Below the pieces are notes generated by a model. It did not search any database. It was not told the origin of the DNA and worked only from the letters and a program-made list of their open reading frames with translations. The translations under genes were made by a program, and so were the position numbers. A stretch of 14,153 nucleotides of DNA from DATEOR01 sp035273885 (GTDB lineage Bacteria > Actinomycetota > Thermoleophilia > Gaiellales > Gaiellaceae), in the NCBI GenBank assembly GCA_035273885.1, contig DATEOR010000041.1, positions 1 through 14,153 on the forward strand, read 5' to 3'. The number at the start of each line of letters is the position of its first letter. The stretch's first letter is position 1. Below are positions 6,437 through 12,046 of the stretch, piece by piece.

Positions 6437-8349
6437 TACGACTGCTTGGCCTCCTCGTCGATCACCTCGTAGTCGGCGTCCTCGACGACCTCGTCGTCGC
6501 TCGCCGACTCGCCGTTTCCGGAAGCCGCGGAGGCCGTCTGCTCGGACTGCACCTTCTCGTAGACCGCCTGCGCCAGCTTGTGGGAAGCCTCCATGAGGGA
6601 GTCGGACTTCGCCCGGATCTCGGCGGCGTCGGAGCCGTCGAGCGCGGAGCGGAGCTCCTCCGCGCGCGACTCGATCGTGGAGACAGTCTCCTCGTCGAGC
6701 CCGTCGCGGTGGTCCTTGAGGCTCTTCTCGGTCGAATAGAGCAGGTTCTCGGCCTGGTTCCGAGCTTCCGCGGCCTCGCGCATCTTGTGCGCCTCGTCCG
6801 CGTGGGACTCGGCCTCGCGGATCATGCGCTCGACCTCGTCCTCCGAGAGACCGGAGCCGCTTTCGATGCGGATGTCCTGCTCGTTGCCGGTGCCGAGGTC
6901 CTTCGCCGACACGTTGATGATGCGGTTCGCGTCGATGTCGAACGTGACCTCGATCTGCGGCAGGCCGCGCGGGGCCGGCGGGATGCCGACGAGCTGGAAC
7001 TTGCCGAGCGTCTTGTTGAACGACGCCATCTCCGACTCGCCCTGGAGCACGTGGATCTCGACCGACGGCTGGTTGTCCTCCGCCGTCGAGAACGTGTCCG
7101 ACTTTCGCGTCGGGATCGTCGTGTTGCGGTCGATCAGCTTCGTGAAGACGCCGCCCTTCGTCTCGATGCCGAGGGAGAGCGGAGTGACGTCGAGGAGCAG
7201 GACGTCCTTCACCTCGCCCTTGAGGACGCCGGCCTGGATGGCCGCGCCCACTGCGACGACCTCGTCCGGGTTGACGCCCTTGTGCGGCTCCTTGCCGATG
7301 ATCTCCTTGACCTTGTCCTGCACCGCGGGCACGCGGGTCATCCCGCCCACGAGGATCACGTCGTCGATCTTGTCCGGCGTGAGATCTGCGTCGGCGAGGG
7401 CCTGCTTCGTCGGAGCGACGATGCGCTCGAGCAGGTCGGCAGTCAGCTCGGTGAGCTTCGCGCGCGTGAGCTGGAGGTCGAGGTGCTTCGGGCCCTCGGG
7501 CGTCGCCGTCACGTACGGCAGGTTGATCTGCGTCGACATCGTCGACGAGAGCTCGATCTTCGCCTTCTCGGCGGCCTCGTAGAGACGCTGGAGCGCCATG
7601 CGGTCGCCGGCGAGGTCGATGCCCTGGTCGCGCTTGAACTCGGCCACCATCCAGTCGACGATCGCCTTGTCGAAGTTGTCGCCGCCGAGGTGGTTGTCGC
7701 CGTTCACGGCCTTCACCTCGAAGACGCCGTCGCCCCCGAGATCGAGGATCGAGACGTCGAACGTGCCACCCCCGAGGTCGAAGACGAGGATGGTCTGGTC
7801 GGTCTCCTTCTCGAGCCCGTAGGCCAGCGAGGCCGCGGTCGGCTCGCTGATGATGCGCAGGACGTTGAGCCCGGCGATCTTGCCCGCGTCACGGGTCGCC
7901 TCGATCTGTGCGTCGGCGAAGTAGGCGGGCACGGTGATGACCGCGTCCGTGACCGGCTCCCCGAGGAAGGCCTCGGCGTCCGTCTTGAGCTTCTGCAGGA
8001 TCATCGCGCTGATCTCCGGCGGCGCGTACTCCTTGTCGCCGGCCTTCACGCGGACATCGCCGTTCGGGCCGGAGACGACCTCGTACGGGACGATCTTCAT
8101 CTCCTCCGAGACCTCGTCGAACTTGCGGCCCATGAAGCGCTTGATCGAGAAGATGGTGTTCTGCGGGTTCGTGACCTGCTGGCGCTTCGCGGGCGCCCCG
8201 ACGAGCCGCTGGCCGTCACGCGTGAACGCGACGACGGACGGGGTCGTGCGCCCGCCCTCGGCGTTCGGGATCACGGTCGGCTCGCCGCCCTCGAGCACGC
8301 TCACGACGGAGTTGGTCGTGCCGAGGTCGATTCCGATTGTCTTTGCCAT
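6436..8349 (-). CDS. dnaK: DnaK chaperone (Hsp70)
   Basis: DnaK is the ATP-dependent Hsp70 core of the folding system, cytosolic, 637 residues. Nucleotide-binding motifs are GIDLGTTNS (6-14), DLGGGTFDVS (191-200) and ILVGGMTRVP (332-341). The interdomain linker KDVLLLDVTP lies at 381-390, followed by the substrate-binding beta-domain, the helical lid, and an acidic C-terminus ending EEAKQS. A segment at about 77-101 (FDEVSEEMKIVPYEVVSGPN and flanks) corresponds to the roughly 23-residue insert of Gram-negative DnaKs that Bacillus and Mycobacterium lack. The ATG at 8349 has GGAGG ten bases upstream. It is the first gene of the seven-gene chain. The long open frame on the opposite strand is a codon-bias shadow. 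Confidence 0.98.
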   Translation of the reverse strand: MAKTIGIDLGTTNSVVSVLEGGEPTVIPNAEGGRTTPSVVAFTRDGQRLVGAPAKRQQVTNPQNTIFSIKRFMGRKFDEVSEEMKIVPYEVVSGPNGDVRVKAGDKEYAPPEISAMILQKLKTDAEAFLGEPVTDAVITVPAYFADAQIEATRDAGKIAGLNVLRIISEPTAASLAYGLEKETDQTILVFDLGGGTFDVSILDLGGDGVFEVKAVNGDNHLGGDNFDKAIVDWMVAEFKRDQGIDLAGDRMALQRLYEAAEKAKIELSSTMSTQINLPYVTATPEGPKHLDLQLTRAKLTELTADLLERIVAPTKQALADADLTPDKIDDVILVGGMTRVPAVQDKVKEIIGKEPHKGVNPDEVVAVGAAIQAGVLKGEVKDVLLLDVTPLSLGIETKGGVFTKLIDRNTTIPTRKSDTFSTAEDNQPSVEIHVLQGESEMASFNKTLGKFQLVGIPPAPRGLPQIEVTFDIDANRIINVSAKDLGTGNEQDIRIESGSGLSEDEVERMIREAESHADEAHKMREAAEARNQAENLLYSTEKSLKDHRDGLDEETVSTIESRAEELRSALDGSDAAEIRAKSDSLMEASHKLAQAVYEKVQSEQTASAASGNGESASDDEVVEDADYEVIDEEAKQS

Positions 8350-8468
8350 GGATGAAATGCCTCCGTTACTGGACTGCTGAGAAAATCTAAGCCTTGTTAT
8401 AGCAGATCATTCGAGGCGTCGAGGACAGAGGCGGGCAGACCGCCACGTGCCCTGGAAATGCGCCGTTT
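8350..8468 (-). promoter_or_regulatory. dnaK operon promoter region
   Basis: This 119-bp gap, more AT-rich near dnaK than its surroundings, must hold the heat-shock promoter unless transcription comes from the membrane gene upstream. Minus-strand candidates for a -10 are TAGATT (8389-8384) and TATAAC about 13 nt further upstream. Neither has a good TTGACA at 16-18 bp. No CTTGAGT-N7-ACTCAAG (HAIR) and no CIRCE element is seen. A short GGCGG-TCTGC-CCGCC hairpin near the membrane gene could be a weak terminator. Confidence 0.5.
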
Positions 8469-9047
8469 CTAGAGCAGCTCGGTGACCGTGCCGGCGAAGT
8501 CCACGGCGCCGAAGAGCGCGAGTCCGATCAGAACGGCGTAGCCCCCGACGGTGACCCAATGCCGGCGGAAGAGCGTCGGGACGTACGGATCCCAGCGGTC
8601 GACGAGGTAGGCGAGCCCAAGCCCGAAGAGGAAGGGCAAGAGCCCGAAGAGCGCGATGCCGAGCCACACGGGGCCGAAGATGCGGAAGTCGATGTTGTCC
8701 GAGTCGATCGCGCCGCCGCCGAAGAGGAGGAGCAGAAGCGCGCCGTACAGGAGCCCGCGAGCGAGCCAGCTTTCCGTCAGCCACCGGCGCGTGACGACGT
8801 ACATGAGGCCGCCGGGCACGCCGAGGAAAAGAGCGATGAAAAAGACCAGGCTGGCGGTCCCGCCGAGCGTGATCACGCCGACCTCGTTCCCGTTCTCGGT
8901 GATCGAGCCCTTCGTGGCGCCGTTCCCGAGGAACAGGAGCCGCATGACGATGCGGCTGCCGATTCCGCCGACGAGGGCGGCCACGAGAATTCCCGTCCCG
9001 ATACCGATCGCGCCGAGGCGGAGGACTCGTGTTGCCGCGGACGCCAT
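8469..9047 (-). CDS. Hypothetical multi-span membrane protein
   Basis: This is a 192-residue, very hydrophobic protein with about five predicted membrane segments (roughly 10-33, 53-80, 94-112, 119-147 and 165-188). It opens with ATRVLRLGAIGIGTGILVAA, then GGIGSRIVMRLLFL, a Gly-Ser-Arg-Met-Arg pattern I have seen in unnamed actinobacterial membrane proteins but cannot tie to a function. The acidic loop DSDNIDF near residue 122 lies between spans. I chose the ATG at 9047 because a TATGCT hexamer ends 7 nt before it; an ATG at 9059 is possible, but no Shine-Dalgarno is visible for either. The gene lies between a strong hairpin upstream and the dnaK promoter downstream, so it is probably a single-gene transcript. 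Confidence 0.7.
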   Translation of the reverse strand: MASAATRVLRLGAIGIGTGILVAALVGGIGSRIVMRLLFLGNGATKGSITENGNEVGVITLGGTASLVFFIALFLGVPGGLMYVVTRRWLTESWLARGLLYGALLLLLFGGGAIDSDNIDFRIFGPVWLGIALFGLLPFLFGLGLAYLVDRWDPYVPTLFRRHWVTVGGYAVLIGLALFGAVDFAGTVTELL

Positions 9048-9054
9048 GGAGGCG

Positions 9055-9060
9055 AGCATA
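9055..9060 (-). promoter_or_regulatory. -10-like TATGCT before the membrane-protein gene
   Basis: On the minus strand TATGCT fits TANNNT and ends 7 nt before the ATG at 9047, the spacing expected for a leaderless transcript. No -35 is recognisable, and the region upstream is the 9076-9105 hairpin. Confidence 0.35.
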
Positions 9061-9075
9061 ACGCCCGCCGGAAAG

Positions 9076-9105
9076 GACGAAGGCGCCCGGGCGGGCGCCT
9101 TCGTC
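9076..9105 (-). terminator. Strong 14-bp hairpin downstream of csbD-like gene
   Basis: A perfect inverted repeat: arms GACGAAGGCGCCCG and CGGGCGCCTTCGTC around a GG centre. It begins 18 nt after the stop of the CsbD-like gene and separates it from the next minus-strand gene. The minus-strand sequence after it is CTTTCC, a poor U-tract, so it may be a low-U intrinsic terminator or a 3'-end stabiliser. Confidence 0.65.
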
Positions 9106-9123
9106 GGCACTCCTGAGCCCGCG

Positions 9124-9285
9124 CTACATCCGGTCGCGGACCTCGTCCTTGGCGTCGTCCGCCTTGTCCTGGGCCTCGCCCCACTTCTGCTGGGCCTGGC
9201 CCTGCTTCTCACGCATCTCGTCGTCGGTGAGCTTGCCCTCCTGCTCCTTCAGCTCGCCTTCGACCCTGTCGGTCTCTCCACCCAC
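9124..9285 (-). CDS. CsbD-like small stress protein
   Basis: This is a 53-residue, highly charged, Gln- and Asp-rich protein without hydrophobic core segments. It starts MGGETDRVEGELKEQEGKLT and continues with a helix of repeated Q-A-Q / E-A-Q-D-K-A spacing. The pattern D-(V/I)-EG-LKE--GKLTDDE fits the CsbD family, whose members are general-stress proteins of unknown biochemical role. The GTG at 9285 has a good Shine-Dalgarno (AAGGGGGT, 4 nt spacing). A much longer reading frame through this stretch continues into the EamA gene in another frame and is a shadow. The gene follows the EamA stop by 26 nt on the same strand and is closed by a strong hairpin, so the two may be co-transcribed. Confidence 0.85.
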   Translation of the reverse strand: MGGETDRVEGELKEQEGKLTDDEMREKQGQAQQKWGEAQDKADDAKDEVRDRM

Positions 9286-9311
9286 GGTGACCCCCTTCGT
9301 TGGAAGTAGGC

Positions 9312-10265
9312 CTATTTCCCCTGCAAATCGCCTTCCAAAACAGGGACAGGGCGGCGGCGCAGGCCTCGTCCGGGCTCGAGCACCTCGCCGCTCTTCGCGA
9401 CGATCATCGCCACCGAGACGAGGACGACCGCACCTGCGGCGAGCATCTGCCCGGTGATCTCCTCGCCGAGAAAGACGGCGCCGAGCGCAACAGCGATCAC
9501 CGGGTTCACGTAGGCGTAGGTGCCCACGAGGGAGATGGGCGCGTTGCGGAGTAGCCAGACGTAGGCGACGAAGCCGACGAGGGTGCCGACCACCACGAGG
9601 TAGCCGATCGCCCCGAAGGCGTCCGCTGTCGGATGCAGGTCGCCGAGCTCGCCGCTCGCCGCGCCGGCGACGAGGAGGAGCGCACCGCCGCAGAGGGCGG
9701 CGAGCCCGGCGGAGACGAGCGGTCGCTGCGGCAGCGCCGCTCCGCGTGAGTACAGCGAGCCGGCCGCCCAGGCCAGCGCGGAAAGGACGCAAACCACGGC
9801 GCCCAACCGGTCGAAGCTGCCTTCGCCGAAGGGGTCGAAGAGGAAGACCAGGCCGAGGAAGCCGACAACGAGGCCGAGGGTCGCGCTCGGGTGCAGGCGC
9901 TTGCCGAAGAAAACGCGGTCGAGCAGCGTCATCCAGAGCGGGATGCTGCCGATCAGGAGCGCGGCCACTCCAGAGGGGACGGTCTGCTGCGCCCACGCGA
10001 GCCCGCCGTGGCCGAGCAGGAAGAGCGCGCCGCCGAAGATGAGGCCTGCCCGGATCTGCGTCCAGCCGATGGGATCCCGCTTCCGGTCCCCGCGCGGCAG
10101 CGCCCAGGCGAGGAGCAGGGTCCCGGCCGTGACGTGGCGGATCCCCATTGCGAGGAGCGGCGGAACGTCGCGGACGGCGATCGTGACCGCCATGAAGGTC
10201 GAGCCCCAGACGACGTAGATCGTCGCCAGCGCGAACCAGACCCTGGGGCTGTACGACGCCGCCAT
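9312..10265 (-). CDS. EamA-family (DMT superfamily) transporter
   Basis: This is a predicted ten-span inner-membrane transporter of 317 residues made of two EamA repeats. The first opens with WFALATIYVVWGSTFMAVTI, the classic VWGS(T/N)F signature, followed by PPLLAMGIRHVTAG. The second holds LGAVVCVLSALAWAAGSLYSR and ends with NPVIAVALGAVFLGEEITG, the conserved NPv-A-lLg---lGE motif. Relatives such as YedA and RhtA export metabolites, but the substrate here is unknown. The ATG at 10265 (MAASYSPRVWF) gives a family-like N-terminus; an ATG at 10292 would add nine residues. The gene diverges from moaA, with an inverted repeat between them, and is followed closely by the CsbD-like gene. Confidence 0.92.
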   Translation of the reverse strand: MAASYSPRVWFALATIYVVWGSTFMAVTIAVRDVPPLLAMGIRHVTAGTLLLAWALPRGDRKRDPIGWTQIRAGLIFGGALFLLGHGGLAWAQQTVPSGVAALLIGSIPLWMTLLDRVFFGKRLHPSATLGLVVGFLGLVFLFDPFGEGSFDRLGAVVCVLSALAWAAGSLYSRGAALPQRPLVSAGLAALCGGALLLVAGAASGELGDLHPTADAFGAIGYLVVVGTLVGFVAYVWLLRNAPISLVGTYAYVNPVIAVALGAVFLGEEITGQMLAAGAVVLVSVAMIVAKSGEVLEPGRGLRRRPVPVLEGDLQGK

Positions 10266-10305
10266 GAACCGAGGATGCCCGCGGCCGACCATCAGCTCAA
10301 TTCGG

Positions 10306-10319
10306 ATTCGCGGGCGAAT
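10306..10319. promoter_or_regulatory. Inverted repeat between eamA-like gene and moaA
   Basis: ATTCGC-GG-GCGAAT lies in the divergent intergenic region, between the two starts and upstream of the moaA -10 candidate. It is AT-richer than its surroundings and flanked by further ATTCG/GAATT half-sites. It could be an operator for either gene; no regulator is implied by context. Confidence 0.3.
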
Positions 10320-10354
10320 TCATTAGGTGCGCTGATCGGTCCGGCGGGGGAGGC

Positions 10355-10360
10355 TAGGGT
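10355..10360 (+). promoter_or_regulatory. -10-like TAGGGT before moaA
   Basis: TAGGGT fits TANNNT and has CTGATC, a partial -35, 17 bp upstream (10332-10337). It ends directly against the ATG at 10361 and 6 nt before the GTG at 10367. If it is the -10, the message would start at about the GTG. The same stretch also holds GGGGGAGG seven bases before the ATG, a good Shine-Dalgarno for a longer transcript. Confidence 0.45.
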
Positions 10361-11368
10361 ATGCCCGTGGCGCTCGAAGACACCTTTCACCGGCCGCTCC
10401 GCGACCTCCGCGTCTCGATCACGGACCGGTGCAACTTCCGCTGCGTCTACTGCATGCCGAAGGAGGTGTACGGCCGGGACTACGCGTTCCTCCCGCGCCG
10501 CGACCTCTTGACCTTCGAGGAGATCGCCCGGCTCGCGCGCGTCTTCGCCGGCCTCGGCGTCGAGAAGATCCGACTGACCGGCGGCGAGCCTCTCATCCGC
10601 CGCGACGTCGAGCGCCTCGTCGAGATGCTGGCGGGGATCCCGGATCTCGATCTCACGCTGACCACGAACGGGGCCGTGCTCTCCCAGAAGGCGCAGGCCC
10701 TTCGGGATGCAGGGCTCGGCCGCATTACGGTGAGCCTCGACTCGCTCGACGACGACGTCTTCCGCGCGATGAACGACGTCGACTTCCCGGTGCAGACCGT
10801 CCTGGAGGGAATCGAGACCGCTTCGGCTGCCGGGCTTCCGGTGAAGGTCAACGTCGTGGTCAAGCGTGGAGTCAACGAGGCCAGCATCCTTCCCATGGCG
10901 CGGTACTTTCGCGACCAGCGCCACGTCGTGCGCTTCATCGAGTACATGGATGTCGGCCAAACGAACGGCTGGCGCATGAACGACGTCGTGCCCGCGGCCG
11001 AGATCGTCGCCGCGATCGACGCGGAGCTGCCGCTCGAACCCCTGCCGCCGCGCTATCCGGGCGAGGTCGCGGAGCGATACCGCTACCGCGACGGGAGCGG
11101 CGAGGTCGGCGTCATCGCCTCGGTCACGCGGCCCTTCTGTGGCGCCTGTACGCGCGCCCGCCTTTCGGCGGACGGCTCGCTCTACACCTGCCTCTTCGCC
11201 ACCACGGGTCAGGATCTGCGGGCGCTCGTACGCGGTGGGGCCGGCGACGACGAGATCGCAGCCGCACTCGGTGGCATGTGGCGCCAGCGAACCGACCGCT
11301 ACTCGGAGCTCCGCTCCGGGGCAACACGCGACCTGCCCAAGGTCGAGATGTCCTACATAGGCGGCTGA
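10361..11368 (+). CDS. moaA: MoaA, GTP 3',8-cyclase (molybdenum cofactor)
   Basis: MoaA is a radical-SAM enzyme that converts GTP to 3',8-cyclo-GTP, the first step of molybdopterin synthesis. The product has 335 residues. The SAM-binding [4Fe-4S] motif CNFRCVYC uses Cys 24, 28 and 31. TGGEPLIRRD near residue 74 is the SAM-contacting GGEP motif. The second, GTP-binding cluster is CGACTRARLSADGSLYTC near residues 261-278. The chain ends in GG, the conserved C-terminal tail that enters the active site. All key residues are present. The start is ATG 10361 with a GGGGGAGG Shine-Dalgarno, or GTG 10367 if the gene is leaderless. No other molybdopterin gene is in the window. The phosphatidylinositol phosphate synthase gene follows 17 nt later. 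Confidence 0.96.
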   Translation: MPVALEDTFHRPLRDLRVSITDRCNFRCVYCMPKEVYGRDYAFLPRRDLLTFEEIARLARVFAGLGVEKIRLTGGEPLIRRDVERLVEMLAGIPDLDLTLTTNGAVLSQKAQALRDAGLGRITVSLDSLDDDVFRAMNDVDFPVQTVLEGIETASAAGLPVKVNVVVKRGVNEASILPMARYFRDQRHVVRFIEYMDVGQTNGWRMNDVVPAAEIVAAIDAELPLEPLPPRYPGEVAERYRYRDGSGEVGVIASVTRPFCGACTRARLSADGSLYTCLFATTGQDLRALVRGGAGDDEIAAALGGMWRQRTDRYSELRSGATRDLPKVEMSYIGG

Positions 11369-11373
11369 AGGGT

Positions 11374-11379
11374 TAGGCT
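11374..11379 (+). promoter_or_regulatory. -10-like TAGGCT before the PIP synthase gene
   Basis: TAGGCT sits in the 17-nt gap after moaA and ends 6 nt before the GTG at 11386, the spacing expected of a leaderless promoter. No -35 is clear. If real, the lipid genes have their own start inside the moaA transcription unit. Confidence 0.4.
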
Positions 11380-11385
11380 CGCGCC

Positions 11386-12018
11386 GTGGCCAACCCCAAG
11401 CTCGCACGCGCAAAGCAGGCATACACCGACGAGGCTCGCAGACTGGCCGCGCAGTCCATGGCGCAGCTCGAAGAGGCGAAGGTCACGCCGGACGCGCTCA
11501 CGATCTCGGGTGTCGGCCTCTGCATCGCCGGCTCGGTCGCCGTCTTCTTCGAGTACGCCGGCTGGGGCTTCTACTGGCTCGGTGCCGTGCTCTTCGTGGT
11601 CGGATCCGTTCTGGACATCCTCGACGGCGCGCTCGCACGAAGCCGCGGGATCGGAAGCCCGTTCGGTGCCTTCCTGGACTCGACCGTCGACCGCGTGGGC
11701 GAGGGGTTCATGATCGGGGCGATCGGGCTCGTCCTCATGCGCCACGACCAGATGTGGGGAGTGGCGCTCGCCTTCGCCGCGATCGCGGGCTCCTTCCTCG
11801 TCAGCTACGCGCGGGCGCGAGCCGAGGCGCTCGGGCTCAGGGGGGACGTCGGGCTCGGCAGTCGCGCAGAGCGCGTGGTCGTGATCACGACCGGGCTCGT
11901 GCTCGCCCCGGTCAACGACCTCGTGCTGCCCGCGACGATGGCGCTTCTGGCCACCACCGCCTGGATCACCGTCGTGCAGCGGATTCTCTTCGTCCGCAAG
12001 CAGCTCCGCGGCGTCTGA
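11386..12018 (+). CDS. pgsA1: Phosphatidylinositol phosphate synthase (CDP-alcohol phosphotransferase)
   Basis: This is an integral membrane enzyme of 210 residues with about six spans. The CDP-alcohol phosphotransferase motif D-x2-D-G-x2-A-R-x8-G-x3-D-x3-D is intact at residues 77-102 (Asp 77, 80, 98 and 102). The segment SYARARAEALGLRGDVGLGS and following RAERV (140-163) closely matches the KARAE-x-x-GLRGD-x-G-x3-R-x-ER block of mycobacterial PgsA1, which joins CDP-diacylglycerol to inositol 3-phosphate. The next gene makes that inositol phosphate, which supports this substrate over glycerol phosphate or serine. The GTG start follows a TAGGCT hexamer by 6 nt. The N-terminal 35 residues are polar and basic-acidic mixed, longer than strictly needed. 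The stop overlaps the palindrome that precedes ino1. Confidence 0.9.
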   Translation: MANPKLARAKQAYTDEARRLAAQSMAQLEEAKVTPDALTISGVGLCIAGSVAVFFEYAGWGFYWLGAVLFVVGSVLDILDGALARSRGIGSPFGAFLDSTVDRVGEGFMIGAIGLVLMRHDQMWGVALAFAAIAGSFLVSYARARAEALGLRGDVGLGSRAERVVVITTGLVLAPVNDLVLPATMALLATTAWITVVQRILFVRKQLRGV

Positions 12019-12036
12019 TAGCACATTTGTGCTATC
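12017..12036. promoter_or_regulatory. Palindrome before RHH-ino1, candidate operator
   Basis: Arms GATAGCACA and TGTGCTATC around TT form a 9+2+9 inverted repeat in the 27-nt gap between the PIP synthase stop and the ino1 start. It overlaps the only plausible -10 (TATCAC, 12033-12038). It is AT-rich for this genome, the loop is too short for a stable RNA hairpin, and no U-tract follows, so an operator is likelier than a terminator. Confidence 0.6.
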
Positions 12037-12046
12037 ACTAGTGTGA
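12035..12046. promoter_or_regulatory. Second small inverted repeat at the ino1 start
   Basis: TCAC-TAGT-GTGA directly abuts the larger palindrome and reaches the start codon; it contains the perfect 8-mer CACTAGTG. Together with the first repeat it makes a run of TATCAC/GTGATA-like half-sites. The plus strand TATCACT (12033-12039) also fits WATCACW, the heptad bound by the RHH repressor omega of pSM19035; that may be coincidence. Confidence 0.4.

Noticed and set aside
6580..8355. A 591-codon open frame on the plus strand, opposite dnaK
   Set aside because: Frames opposite dnaK are a known artefact of codon bias in GC-rich genomes. The translation is low-complexity (Arg, Leu, Asp, Val) with no domain, while the minus strand is an unmistakable DnaK.
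9286..9996. Long frame joining the CsbD-like protein to an upstream 237-residue segment
   Set aside because: The upstream part is Arg/Pro-rich shadow of the EamA gene; the CsbD-like protein has its own GTG and Shine-Dalgarno.
12017..12036. Palindrome as an intrinsic terminator of the PIP synthase gene
   Set aside because: The loop would be two bases, the stem is AT-rich, and no U-tract follows; its place over the ino1 promoter fits an operator better.
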